Under the pieces are notes generated by a model. It made no database searches, was not told the origin of the DNA, and saw only the letters and a program-made list of their open reading frames with translations. Shown in pieces: positions 34,983 to 46,344 of a stretch of 64,000 nucleotides of DNA. Origin of the DNA: Dugong dugon (taxonomy: Eukaryota; Chordata; Mammalia; Sirenia; Dugongidae); assembly GCA_030035585.1 (NCBI GenBank), contig CM057464.1:76058919-76122918 (forward strand). Direction: 5' to 3'. Both the position numbers and the translations under genes were made by a program. Positions within the stretch are counted from its first letter, which is position 1. Every line of letters starts with the position of its first letter.

Positions 34983-36852
34983 TCAGTAGTTATTTTTCTT
35001 GTTTATTGATTGTAGATTTGTTTGTTGCATCCCTTTTTTTAAAAAAAAAATTGACTGTGATCAGGCAGACTGTGTGTTCTTTGTTGTTTGCTCGTCTTTC
35101 GGCACAATGCTTTTTGCCTCCTTCTTCAACTGGCAGGGTCAGTCACTCAGATATGGTACGGCAGGGCAGGTCTAGCTGAAGAGGAGTTACTGGGACGGGT
35201 TGTTTGTGGCACTGACTACAGCCACTAGAGCTGGTCAGTAATCAGTGCAGCGCAGGTTCCAGTAGGCCGTGCCTGTTCTGCTTGGTGGTGTGATGTCAAG
35301 CGCACGATGCAGGTAGGTAGGATGCAGCAGGGAGATTGTTATGTGTGGAGTTAAGATGGATATGGGAGAGAGTGGAGAGGAACAGGAGCCAAAAACATAC
35401 AAACAAACAAAAAAGAATGCTAGGGGAGCTTGCCGTTGGAGTGGAGAGATGAGAGACAATGAAATGGAGAAAAACAGAAAGCGTAGGCAGAAGAAAAGAA
35501 AAGAATGAATAAATAAGAATCAGAAAGGTTAAAGAACCGCAAAGTTCCCAGGGATCCCACCAGTGGATCTATGAGGCCTGGGGAAGTTGGTCTCAGGTGT
35601 TGCAGTACAACCTGGCTAGAAGGCGTAGAGGTATACAATGCCAGGTATTTAGGGAAGAGAAAGAGAAGGAATATATAAAGAGATGAGAAACTGAGCAATG
35701 AAGAAAGACAAAAAGCGGAAAAGAGCAAAAAGAAAACAAAACGAATTAAAAAAAAAACCAAGAAAGGCCCCCAAAGAAACGGGGAAAAAAAAAAAAAACC
35801 AACGTAAAAAGAAATGCTTTCAGGGATCCCTCTGTATGTCTGTGGAAGCCGAGGGGGCGTCTACCTGCCACGCAGCTCAGCCTGGCCAGAAAGGGCTCCC
35901 AACTGAAGAGGAGGAAAAGAAAACAAACAGACTATTAAAAACAAACAAACGAACAAAAGCCCCGGGATACCACCAGCACGGCAGCCCAAACCGGGAAGTA
36001 GCTCCACACTCAAACGGGGCTCCGCAACTCCTCAGGAAGAAGCAAAGATGGCACATGGAGCCAGGTACTTGTGCGAAGGGAGCGGGAGGTGGTGAGGGGC
36101 AAGAAGTCAAAAGAAGCAGAAAAAAAAAAGGAACACTAGCAGCCAACAAATGGCTCTTAGAGAGCCAGCTAGTGTGGGCTGGTGTTTCTGTAGAAGAGAC
36201 TGTGTCGCGTGGGAAGGAGAGGGGGCCGAGTGTGGGTGAAGAAGTGTAGGGAGTGGGAAAGCGTATATCACAAATTACCGGAGCTCTGCAGCCCCTCAGG
36301 AAGAAGCAAAGATGGTGCACAGAGCGAGTTACTTGAGCTAAAGGAGGGGGAGGTCGGGAAAGGCAAGGAAGTAAGAAAAAGAAGCTGAAAAAAAGCACTC
36401 CGACAGCCACCCGTTCGGGTGTGTGGAATCCAAGCAGCCACTGTTTCCCGGTCAAGAGACTGTGGCCGTGGGAAGCGGAGGAAGCTGAGTCGGGGTGAAG
36501 AAATGCGGGGTGTGGGAAAGAGCATATCGCCAATTACCGGTTGTTTGTCTCCTGCTGGGAGCTCCGTGAGGCTGCTTTCTCGTACCCCCTGTTTGCTGGT
36601 CTCCGAGAGGTGTCCGAGATGGCGGATCTGCGCTGCGTTAGCTGGTAGGGGTCCTCTGCATGAATCTCTCTTCGCTCTCCGTTCTCTGTCAGTTTTCTCT
36701 CTCCATTTGGTGCTTGGCTGAGTTCTTTATCTCTTCATTTGATGTTTTAGGGTTTCAGGATTATTGTATTCTCTGTTCAGCTTAGTTTTTCAAATCTTTG
36801 CTGTGGTGGGACGGCATGGTGCTTCTGCCTAGAGCGCCATTTTGCCGGAACT
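34983..36852 (-). promoter_or_regulatory. L1 copy 2 5'UTR/promoter with two repeat types
   Basis: A GC- and CpG-richer block of about 1.87 kb. Proximal to the 5' end lie two tandem units of about 260 bp (36282-36540 and 36019-36281). Each begins, on the plus strand, with a ctcaggaagaagcaaagatg motif and ends in caaattaccgg or caattaccgg. Further toward ORF1 there is a second, weaker repeat with a period of about 270 bp, marked by cagggatccc at about 35550 and 35820 and followed by diverged similar text (tggccaga/tggctaga). The full block is absent from copy 1. Plus-strand open frames here (for example 35698-36249) are Lys-rich antisense translations of pyrimidine-rich sense sequence and not genes. 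Confidence 0.75.
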
Positions 36853-37256
36853 CACTGCATTCTTTTTAAAATTAAATCTAGCAAGAATAAAATTAACAAA
36901 CAAAAATTGGTATGAAATTACTCTTGAAATCCTGGACTATATATTTCAAGGTAAATTATTCAAGTCATCATGTAAAGATAGTTGGAAGAAAAATAATATA
37001 ACCGTTTAAGATAATCTTTGCCTGAACACTGAATCTTAAATATTTTGTATTAGGGCTTCCTGTTAAGGTTTTTATAGCCCCTTGGCAGCATACACGGTAT
37101 TGTGGTAGGACTTGAGTGTTTAGGATGCAGGCAGTCTTATAGTGTGACTGTTATTTTACTTCGAGGGGTGGAGCGATACTGTGGCTGGCTGCATAGCTTC
37201 TAAGTCTGGTTGTTTAGGTCTCTCAAAGAGCCTGTGTGCTATGAATATATTTTTTA
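36853..37256. other. Non-coding, nothing recognised
   Basis: Unique-looking sequence between two L1 remnants. No gene or RNA seen. Confidence 0.5.
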
Positions 37257-38395
37257 ACCTTTGATTTGGAAATAGTTTTAGACTCACATAGAATTTGCAA
37301 AAATAGAAAAGAGAATTCCTATTGTTCCCTTTACCCAGCTTCCCCTATAATAACATCTTACATAACAATGGTGCTAACTGAAAGATTGACAGTTCGAACC
37401 CAGCCCCAGTGACTTTGAGGGAGAAAGACTTGAAGATCTGCGTCCTTAAAGATTACAGCAAGAAAACCTTATGGAACAGTTCTACTCTGTCACATGGGGT
37501 TGCTACAAATTGGAATTGACTCAACCGCACACAACAACAACAACAACAACATTATTAACTGCAGACCTTGTTCAGATTTCACCACTTATTACGTGCACTC
37601 TGTGTGTGCGCATGTGTAGTTCTACGAAATTTTATCAGATGTCCAGGTAGTTGTAACCTCCACCACAGATCACAGTACAGAACTTTTCCATTACCCCAAA
37701 GAAACTCTCTCATGCTACGCCTTTATAATCATGCCCTTCCTTCACTCCTGGTAACTACTGACCTGTTCTCCATCACTGTAATTTTGTCATTTTGAGAATG
37801 TTGTATAAATGGAATCATACAGTATGTAAACTTAAATTTTTTTTCACTCAGTGTAAGGCACTATCCAGTAGTATATCAACAGTTCATTCCTTTTTATTGC
37901 TGAGTAGTATTCCATGGTGTAGGTGTACCACAACTTTTTTTTAATCCATTTATTCATTGAAAAACATTTGGATTCTTTCCAGTTTTGATAGTATGAACAT
38001 TGATATTATGAACATTCATAACATTTGATGTTATGAACATTCATGTACAGTTTTTTGTGTGAACATAAATGTTTATTTCTCTAGTGTGCATACCTAGGAG
38101 TAAGATTACTGGGTCATAGGTTAAGTGTATGTTTCACTTTATAATACACTCTTAAGCTGTTTTTCAGAGTGTCTGAACCATTTGTATTTCCACCAGCAGT
38201 GTGTGAGAGTACTCTTTGCTCTGCATCCTCACGAACATTTGGTATTGTCAGTATTTTTTTTTTTTTTATTATAGCCATTCTAATAGACGTGTGCTGGTAT
38301 CTCATCGTGGCTGAGTATTTTCCTAATGGCTAATGATGTTGAACATCTTTTCATATTCTTATATGCCATCCCTATATACTCTTTTGTGGATAATT
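37257..38395 (-). mobile_element. Old L1 3' end, antisense, interrupted by AfroSINE
   Basis: The plus strand shows antisense L1 3' phrases: tgagtagtattccatggtgt, acctaggagtaagattactg, accagcagtgtgtgagagta. It covers the 3'UTR and the last few hundred bases of ORF2, with frames destroyed. An AfroSINE at about 37365-37550 splits the 3'UTR. Confidence 0.82.
37365..37550 (+). repeat. AfroSINE, 5'-truncated or diverged head
   Basis: It contains a B box (gacagttcgaacccagcccc), ctactctgtcacatggggtt and gaattgactcaaccgcacac followed by five CAA units. The head is degraded (acaatggtgctaactgaaag). No clear target-site duplication. Confidence 0.82.
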
Positions 38396-39507
38396 GTTTC
38401 TTATTTTAGTTCAGAGGTGGAACATTGCAAGCAGAGAGACAAAGGCCAGGAAATTGAAATTTGGGATGGGGATAAAGGTCACTTGGCAGTAGGGAAAATA
38501 GGACACTTTTAGGGACTGGTGAATTTTTAGTTTAGCTACAATCAAATAGCCCTTTGAATGGAGTTCTGCAGTTGGAGTCTGTCCTTAATGTTGTACTTTG
38601 GCTTGTGTTAAGAAAAATCAGTGCTTGAATGAGAACTTTAGTTTGGAAGAGACTGTTAAAATGCATGAATGCCACTTGTGAAAGCTAATAGGTCATAGGT
38701 GAACCAATTTCTACCTGTTTACACATTTGTTCATGGTATTATATGGGTTAAGTGATGTACCTAGTAAAAGCGAGAATCCTGAAGACATTGGATTAAAGGC
38801 TAAGTCTATAAATAAGTAATGGAAAACAGAGCGATTTTATGTGAAGTGTTAGCTTCCAACACAAGCTTCTCAAATCTTGAAAAGCTACTGTCAAGAGAAG
38901 CAAATGAGGCTGAAGGACTAAGTAATAGATACAATTAAACCCCTTAATGTAGATTTTTTTAGGTTATTTAGATGTTGAATAATTTTTAAATGTGTCCTCT
39001 GTTGAATTCAGGCATTTTCTTGAAATAAGCTTGTTTTGGTTTTAATTGGACTGATTGCAGAAGACCAAAGCGGAAAGGCTTTTGTGCGTTTTTGAAGAGA
39101 GAGCACATTTTAAATCAGACCAATTTCTTACATGGAACTCATAACTGTAGTTGGATTTGTAGATGGAAGTTTTAGGGGGAAAGTTTTAGGAGCAAATGCT
39201 CCTGTAGACACACACATAACACGCAGACACACATATGTATTCAAAGGCAGTCCTCCATCAATCCCGTTTATTTTCTTCTTTTTTCGATTTGACATTTTTC
39301 CTCATCTGTATCAGCTTGTCTTTTTTTTTTTTTTTTTTTTTAATGTGTTCACAGAGAAACTTGTTAAGTACCATTCTTAGGTCTTTGCAGTCTCTAGCAC
39401 AATGGAGAACACTCTCAGAGAAGCATTGACTTTTCTCAGGTGGTCACATAACCAAACCATCTTTCCTCCTGTTATATAACAACTATAAACTACATCAAAG
39501 CTGTTAG
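38396..39507. other. Non-coding; T21 run at 39321-39341
   Basis: No gene is recognised. The T21 run has no identifiable SINE or LINE next to it. Overlapping short frames at 39132-39429 translate the run as poly-Phe and are spurious. Confidence 0.5.
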
Positions 39508-39645
39508 CTATACTTCCTAAACACATATACATATATATATACATACATATATATGTATGCGATATATACATAATTGTATATATTATATAATTTCTGTATA
39601 TATTTTAGACTTAATAGAACTGCATGTGTATATGAGACTGAATTG
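39508..39645 (+). repeat. Local direct repeat, copy 1 (AT-rich core)
   Basis: acttcctaaacacatataca followed by TA-rich sequence, then atttctgtatatattttaga, cttaatagaactgcatg and tgagactgaattgcagga. The same order recurs at 39982-40099. The right side is interrupted by RTE tail sequence at 39646. Confidence 0.6.
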
Positions 39646-39729
39646 CAGGACTGGGCAGTGTTTCATTCTGTTGTACATAGGATCACCATGAGTTGGAACT
39701 GACTCTGCAGCACCTAACAACAACAACAA
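39646..39729 (+). repeat. RTE LINE 3' terminus, severely truncated
   Basis: ctgggcagtgtttcattctg, ttgtacataggatcaccatg, gttggaactgactctgcagc, acctaacaacaacaac. It matches the complement of the 3' end of the RTE element at 40487 (tgttgttaggtgccgttgag ... gtacaacagaatgaaacacc), so it is a dead-on-arrival RTE copy of only about 84 bp. Confidence 0.8.
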
Positions 39730-39981
39730 AGATCAAATAGCACTTGCCTGTTTCAATTTGCAGTCAACTAGACTGCCCCAACATGCTTTTAAAGAAAATT
39801 TGAGTTGTCTATGATTGAAGGTAAACCTAGGTATTGTTTAGTTATCATACACCAAATAATACCTTTATATAATAGATGCTAAATGTATGCTGTATTGTGG
39901 CCCAGATGTAGCTCTGATAACTTAATCATGCTTATCTTAAATCTGTCTTTTTTCACTCCCGAACATAACATTGCTTCATTC

Positions 39982-40099
39982 TTATAAGATTTCCTAAAAC
40001 GTACACACACACATATACATATACATATATAATTAATTTCTGTATTTTAGACTTAAAATCATAAAATTGCATGCATATATGTGGCTGAATTGCAGGAAG
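39982..40099 (+). repeat. Local direct repeat, copy 2
   Basis: gatttcctaaaacgtacaca, cacacatatacatatacata, atttctgtattttagactta, ttgcatgcatatatgtggct, gaattgcagga. It parallels 39508-39645 at a distance of about 470 bp. Confidence 0.6.
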
Positions 40100-40376
40100 A
40101 CTAAAGCAATCCTGTTAGATTGCTTCAGCATTTGAGTTTACAATAGAAACAGAGTAACATGTTCAGAAGATTAATTTTCTTCCTTAATATAGATGTAGTC
40201 TGTCCTAAGAAATAGGTTATGACCAACCTAAGTAGCCTTTCTAAAAGTTAGGATGAATGAAATAATGGTATTTGAGATTTCTTTTTCTGTGAAAAGAGAG
40301 GAAGATTATAAATTTGCCAGCTGTTGAACTGAGTGAACCTATAGGTTTGAGTTGACTTTGCAGCAGCTAGCTAGTT

Positions 40377-40446
40377 ATCTACCTACCTGCCTACCTGCCT
40401 GCCTACCTACCTACCTACCTGTCTAATCTGCCTATCTGTCTATCAT
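40377..40446. repeat. (CTAC/CTGC)n tetranucleotide microsatellite
   Basis: Imperfect array of ctac, ctgc and ctat units, about 70 bp, immediately 5' of a MIR fragment. Confidence 0.92.
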
Positions 40447-42445
40447 AGACTGTTGGGTTAATACATGTAAAGCACTTAGAACAGTGCCTTGTTGTTAGGT
40501 GCCGTTGAGTTGGTTCCGACTCATAGCAACTCTACGTACAACAGAATGAAACACCACCTGGTCCTGTGCCATCCTCACAGTTGTTGCTGTGTTTGAGCCC
40601 ATTGTTGCAGCCACTGTGTCAGTCCATCTCATTGAGGGTCTTCCTCTTTTTCACTGACCCTCTACCAAGCATGGTGTCCTCCAGGGACTGGTCCCTTCGG
40701 ATAACATGTCCAGAGTACATGAGATGAAGTCTTGCCATCCTCGCTTCTAAGGAGCATGCTGGCTGTATTTTTCCAAGACAGATTTGTTTGTTTTTCTGGC
40801 AGTCCAGAAGGTATATTCATAGGTATATTCAGTATTCTTTGCCAACACTGTAATTCAAAGGTGTCAGTTCTTCTTCAGTCTTTCTTATTCATAGTCCAGC
40901 TTTCACACGCATAAGAAGCGATTAAAAATATTATGGCTTTGGTCAGGTGCACCTTAATCCTTAGTAACATGTGCTTTTTGACACTTTAAAGAGGTCTTTT
41001 GCAGCATATTTGCCCAATGCAATATGTCATTTGATTTCTTGACTGCTGCTTCCATGGGCGTTGATTGTGGACCTAAGTAAAAGGAAATCTTTGACAACTT
41101 CAATCTTTTCTCCATTTATCATGATGCTGCTTGTTGGTCCAGTTGTGAGGATTTTTGTTTTCTTTATGTTGAGTGTAATCTATACTGACGGCTGTAGTCT
41201 TTGATCTTCATCAGTAAGTGCTTCAAGTCCTCTCCCCTTTCAGCAAGCAAGGTTGTGTCGTGTGTGCATGTCACAGGTTGTTAATGAGTCTTTCTCCAAT
41301 CCTGATGCCTCATTCATCTTTATATAGTCCAGCTTCTCAGATTATTTGCTCAGTATATAGATTGAATAAGTATGGTGAAAGGATACAACCCTGACATACA
41401 TTTTTCCTGACTAAACCATCCAGTGTCCCCTTGTTCTGTTCAAACGACTGCCTCTTGGTCTGTGTACAGGTTCCGCATGAGCACAATTAAGTGTTCTGGA
41501 ATTCCCATTCTTTACAGTGTTATCCATAATTTGTTACGATCCACACAGTCAATGTCAATAAAACCCAGGTAAACATCTTTCTGGTATTCTCTACTTTCAG
41601 CCAAGATCCATCTGACATCAGCAATGATCCCTTATTCCACATCCTCTTCTGACTCTGGCCTGAATCTCTGGCAGTGCCCTGTTGATGTGTTGCTGCAACC
41701 ATTTCTGAATTCTCTTCAGCAAAATTTTACTTGCATGTGATATTAATGATATTGTTTGATAATTTCTGCATCCTGTTGGATCATCTTTCTGTGGGATAGG
41801 CACTAATATGAATCTCTTCCAGTCGGTTGGCCAGGTAGCTGTCTTCCAAATTTCTTTGCATAGACGAATGAGCACCTCCAGTGCTGTATTCGTTTGTTGA
41901 AACATTTCACTGGTATTCCATCAATTCCTGGAGCCTTCTTTTTTGCCAGTGCCTTCAGTGCAGCTTGGACTTCTTCCTTCAGTTACCATCAGTTCTTGAC
42001 CATATGCTACCTCCTGAAATGGTTGAATGTCGACCAATTCTTTTTGGTACTGTGACTCTATGTATTCCTTTCATCTTCTTTTGATGCTTCCTGCATCGTT
42101 CAGTATTTTGCCCATAGAATCTTTCAGTACTGCAACTCGAGGCTTGAATTTTTTCTTCAGTTCTTTCAACTTGAGAAATGTTGAGCATGTTCTTTGCTTT
42201 TGGTTTTCTAACTCCAGGTCTTTGCACATTTCCGTATAATATCTTACTTTGTCTTCTTGAGCTGCCTTTTAAAAACTTCTGTTCAGCCTTTTACTTTATC
42301 ATTTCTTCCATTCACTTTAGCTACTCAGCATTCAAGAGCAAGTTTCAGAGTTTCTTCTGACATCCATTTTGGTCTTTATTTTCTTTCCTGTCTTTTCAGT
42401 GACGTTTTGCGTTGTTGATGTGAATGCTTAATGTATGTTAATTAT
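40447..42445 (+). repeat. MIR SINE split by an RTE LINE
   Basis: The left part 40447-40486 reads gggttaatacatgtaaagca then cttagaacagtgcct, the MIR core 3' region. The right part from about 42416 reads gatgtgaatgcttaatgtat then gttaattatcgatg, the MIR 3' terminus. The RTE insertion lies exactly between them. Confidence 0.7.
40487..42415 (-). mobile_element. RTE (BovB/RTE1-like) LINE, 5'-truncated, about 1.9 kb
   Basis: On the plus strand it opens with the tail complement tgttgttaggtgccgttgag and tccgactcatagcaactcta. Inward, on the minus strand, reverse-transcriptase-like frames survive. 41905-41618 has LCKEIWKTATWPTDWKRFIL, VPIPQKDDPTGCRNYQTISL and ISHASKILLKRIQKW, the finger region of RTE/BovB-type RT. 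42227-41979 has the region just upstream. Multiple stops and shifts break the frame, and the endonuclease half is absent. RTE enzymes recognise a short 3' tail, which here equals the tail of the AfroSINEs, so this family is the likely mobiliser of those SINEs. Confidence 0.9.
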
Positions 42446-45400
42446 CGATGTGACTATACTCTTATAATACTTTATTGAACTGCCTTCAGTCACAAGGTGG
42501 CAGTCTCTGTTACTGAAAGTAGTGTGCTTGGATGAAGGTAAAAAAACTCACAAGAACTTGCCTTGAAACTCCAGCTCTTTCTGGAGCAGCAATAACTGTG
42601 AAATGATGCCATAGATAGGAGATATCAGAGTAGAAAGACAATCAAGAAGCTACGTTTCTGAAGTATCACAGAGGCATCCTATATAGTACATCGGTTTTAA
42701 TTACTGAGTAACGAATAAACTGAGGCATTGGTTTCTTTTAGTCCCCTGATTTCATTTTTTTTCCTTCCGTTGCCTACCTTGTTCAATTTAGCTATTTTTC
42801 TCCACCAGCTTGAAAGTGTCATGTACTTGTTAATATATCAGATTCCTGGGTCCTGCTCTGACTTTACTGAATCCAAATCTCTAGGGATTGACCCTAAGTG
42901 ATTTTTATGCACACTGAAATTTGAGAAATAGATATGAGAAACAAAATGATTTGTAGTGCAAGCCATTGAGTTCTCCACTTTTTCAGTATTTTGGTAAGAG
43001 GCTGGACTATGGAGGAGATGAAAACTGTTGACCGAGAATTTGCTGAGATTTGAATAGGAACTGTAGAGTAAGAACATTCAGGAGGGGCGTGTGTCTGAAC
43101 TGTGTGACTATTCTTTCATCTTTCCTGTGATCCTCTCTCTGGGACTTCCTTCTTTCACTTGGATTACTCCTTCCCCTTTCAGCCCCCAGCGTAAACTGTG
43201 CTTACACTTAACTACCTCTGTTAAGACAGTTTGATAATTCCAAAAGAATTTTTGATACTAAGGAGAAAACGAATACTTAAAGAAAAGACAAATAGTAAAA
43301 ATATGCTTCTGAAATATGGGCTTCTGTTCGTAAGAATTCTAGTGAGGAGACTTAAGCCTCAAATCCCCCTCTTCTAGCCCCTAGTGAGCTGGTATAACTT
43401 GCCTGGATAAACTTTGCCTCTAGTCTTCATCTCAGAGGTGCCTTCTTATTTAATGCCACATCGAGGCCATCTACCTGTCCAACTTGCTTCACTTCCAGAC
43501 AGTGCCAACTCCCAATTTTTTTTCCAAAATATTAAGCAAGACTCCATTTAGCTTCCTAATTTACCTTCAGGAGTCTCCCCAAGTTCAATACCTCAATGAA
43601 TACTAGGTTTGCTTACTTTACTTTTCTGGAGCATTCTGTTAATAGAACTCCCACAGATGAGTTCTTTTCCTTTTCCTTCCCTTTATTAAGCCCTCCGTAC
43701 AGGAAAGTATCACAATGCAACAATACTTTATCTGCACATTAGTTTATTGTGTAATTGTCTTCAGAATTAGACACAGTAAAGGAAGGGCAAGGTTGTTCTT
43801 TTGCTGTGCAACTTCTGTCCTCCATTATTGTGCATAATTGAGTCACTCAGTGGCTATCACTGTAAAACGTGTGCCTGTAGTAGATGTTATAGGTGTTGCC
43901 AGGGGATCTGAATGCTGGTAGGAACCCTTCCTGAGTCTCCTGACTGGAGAAGTCTATGTTTTACTTTTCTGTCCTATTTTTAAAAGTCTCTGAGAGAGGA
44001 TTTCACAGCTTCTCCTAGGATTTTGTAACTGTAACCTGTTATGGCAATGTGTTCCAATATTTAATCAACATGATGGATTTTAATACATTTTTTTTCTGTA
44101 CCACTATCAAGCTTTATTTCACATTAACTTTTCTTTAAATAGCCTTTTTCTATTGATTGATTAAACTTATGATCCATTCTGACTTCTAGATCTTCATTGC
44201 CTATACCTTTGTGTGGGTAGATACTGCTTTTTGGGTGGTTATTTTTTTAATCCGTCCGTGGGCTTTATTGTATTTTCAGAGTATAATGACTGATCATTTT
44301 TAATTTAGAGATCTGTGAAGCTACTGATTGAGTTTCCTTGTCAGCAATTGGCAGATCACATCAGATTCTAGCAAAATTATGTGATCATTAATAAAAGCAA
44401 TTCTAAGTTCAGGTTTTAAGTTTTAAGTAATTCTCCTGTCTCCACCTTTTGTTCTGCCCTTATCTTTTCTTTTCATATTTACATCTTCTTTAGACTCACT
44501 CCCTCCACTCTCATGTATTAGAATGAGGAGGCTAATATTTGATTTCGGGACTTTTGCTGAGTTTGCCAACAGTCGTTTTGACTGGGTTGTAATTTTTAAG
44601 AACCTTGGGGACAGCTTTATTTCAGAGGAAGAGCATTTGAATGAGTAAAGGTGTGAACAAACGACATCATATTTTATAAATCCTTATCAAATTCCTAACT
44701 TTCAGAGCATAATGTGATTTGTCAGTTGTCACCCTTTGTGAGCTACAGATGTCATTAATCATGAGAGAGAAAAGTTTTTATTTAAATGTTTGATCATTTG
44801 TCTTCAGAAAACGTGATTTTCAACTTTTTTAGAGTCCTATGACTTATAAGCGATAATGAGTTGGGTTCCCATTGGCAGTTCTGACCACAGGGGAGTGTTC
44901 GTGAGTGAAACAGACCGACTTGACTTAGATCGGATGCTGTTCACCCAGTGTTGAGGGCCTTTGAGTTGTGCATTAGGCTTGAATGTTGATGTGCAAAGGG
45001 CTTGTAATGAAATTTATTTCTGCTTGGTGTATTTCATGTAAAGTTTAACACTTTTCTGTCATGGTGATAAACAGATTTACTTTACTGTTGGCCAAGAACT
45101 TGAGTGAAAGAGTAAAATAAACATTTCTTCCTTAGATTCTTTTATTTTACTTAATGAAATTACACAGGGCCCTGCATGTCTTGTGGCAATGTACATACTT
45201 AACAAAAAATGTTGTTTTGTGAATTGCTTCTTAAATTGAAGTACTTACTACTTTAAGATTCTCTATTTGTTATTATTGGAGTTTTTATAGAAAGTAATTA
45301 CAAACCTTGTAGTGTCCAGGGATTTTGTTTGTTTGTGGAGGGATAAGATTTTGGCATGATACCATTGTTTTCCTCAGGTTTACGCACTTAACTCATTGTT

Positions 45401-45680
45401 GTCTTTGATTACTATATTTTTACCTGATTGACTTTTAGGTGTTCTTGTTCAGCTTTTCTATCCTAACCTTTGCCTATAACAGATGGTAGAGTAAGAGAAG
45501 TACAAAACATTTTTTTTTTTTTTTTACAGGAAGGAGTAGGACCTAGATTTCATTTTTAATGTAGAGTCGTATAAGATAAAGTGACCGAAAAAGAGAAAAT
45601 CTATACGTTAGTGGCTAACAAAGATCCTTGGGAAGGATTTTTAATTATATTCCTACCTGACTCCACTCCTCATTTAAATA
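42446..45680. other. 3.2 kb without recognised gene or repeat
   Basis: Mixed unique DNA. T16 at 45510-45525. Short frames (for example 42838-43077 minus) have no recognised domain. Pyrimidine-rich stretches near 43120-43200 and 43640-43690 were noted without splice structure. Confidence 0.45.
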
Positions 45681-45693
45681 TTATTGGTTACTA

Positions 45694-45846
45694 GGAGCTC
45701 TGGTGGTGCAGTGGTTAAGAGCTCTGCTGCTAACAAAAAGGTCTGCAGTTCGAATCCACCAGCCGCTTCTTGGAAACCCTATAGGGCAGTTCTACTCTAG
45801 TCCTGTAGGGTCGCTATGAGTCGGAATCAACTCGACAGCAACGGGT
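45694..45846 (+). repeat. AfroSINE, short subtype, first of a tandem pair
   Basis: Near-consensus short copy: ggagctctggtggtgcagtg, B box gcagttcgaatccaccagcc, gaaaccctatagggcagttc, gagtcggaatcaactcgaca. It is joined within 2-3 bases to the next AfroSINE. A 13-bp direct repeat ttattggttacta lies just upstream at 45681-45693. Confidence 0.95.
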
Positions 45847-45848
45847 AA

Positions 45849-46043
45849 GGAGCCCTGGTGGCACAGTGGTTAAGCGCTTGGCTGCTAACCGAAAGGTCAG
45901 CAGTTCTAAACTACCAGCCTCTCTGTGGGAGAAAGATGCCTCAGTCCGCTCCGTAACAATTAACAGCCTTGGAAACCCTATGGGGCAGTTCTACTCTGTC
46001 CTACAGGGTCATTATGAGTTGAAATTGACTGCCCAACAACGGT
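45849..46043 (+). repeat. AfroSINE, long subtype, second of the pair
   Basis: ggagccctggtggcacagtg, gctaaccgaaaggtcagcag, a middle segment with gggagaaagatgcctcagtc (absent from the first unit), then tatggggcagttctactctg and a degraded tail ttgactgcccaacaac. It is followed by ttattggtcacta at 46044-46056, matching the repeat upstream of the first unit with one mismatch. Confidence 0.95.
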
Positions 46044-46057
46044 TTATTGGTCACTAA

Positions 46058-46344
46058 GGGGCAGTGATGGTTCAGGGTAGAATTTTGCTTTCCATTTGGG
46101 AGACTGGTTTTGATTCCTGGCCAGTGCACCACAAGTACAGTCACCACCCATCTGCCAGTGGAAGTTTGTGTTTGCTGTAATGCTAAAGAGGTTTCAGTGG
46201 AGCTTGCAAACTAGAAAGAAAGGCCTGGTGGTATCCTTCTGAAAAATTAGCCAGTGAAAACCCTTTGATCACATCAGTCTGATCCCATTGTGCATAGGGT
46301 CACCGTGAGTTGGAGGCTGACTCGATGACAGATAACAACAAAAA
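46058..46344 (+). repeat. Second SINE family with a different head and an RTE tail
   Basis: About 287 bp. The head ggggcagtgatggttcaggg and a B-box-like tggttttgattcctggccag differ from AfroSINEs. A long middle with cagtcaccacccatctgcca and ggtttcagtggagcttgcaa follows, then gaaaaattagccagtgaaaa, which resembles the long AfroSINE middle, and the end gtgcatagggtcaccgtgag, ctgactcgatgacagataac plus CAA repeats. Flanking repeats: ttattggtcacta before (46044-46056) and tattggtcact after (46345-46355). Confidence 0.85.

Larger units (their letters stand above)
28796..36852 (-). mobile_element. L1 LINE copy 2, apparently full length, about 8.1 kb
   Basis: A minus-strand element reading 5' to 3': the 5' end ttccggcaaaatggcgctct at 36852, a 5'UTR of about 1.87 kb with internal repeats, ORF1 (34982-33969), a spacer of about 450 bp, ORF2 (33515-29719) and a 3'UTR of about 0.92 kb. 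The 5' start has the CpG-containing aaatggcgctc form expected of an L1 promoter start, so no 5' truncation is evident. It is younger than the L1 at 4.5 kb, judging by long surviving frames (351 codons of RT). ORF1 has one stop; ORF2 has several stops and shifts. I could not find a convincing target-site duplication, and the 3' end is composite. Confidence 0.93.

Noticed and set aside
35698..36249. 183-codon plus-strand frame rich in Lys and Arg
   Set aside because: It is antisense to the L1 5'UTR, low in complexity, and spans the tandem units; no domain is recognisable. The overlapping minus-strand frame (36533-35877) is likewise a 5'UTR read-through.
40377..40446. Regularly spaced repeat resembling a CRISPR-type array
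   Set aside because: It is a tetranucleotide microsatellite with no spacers, in a mammalian genome.
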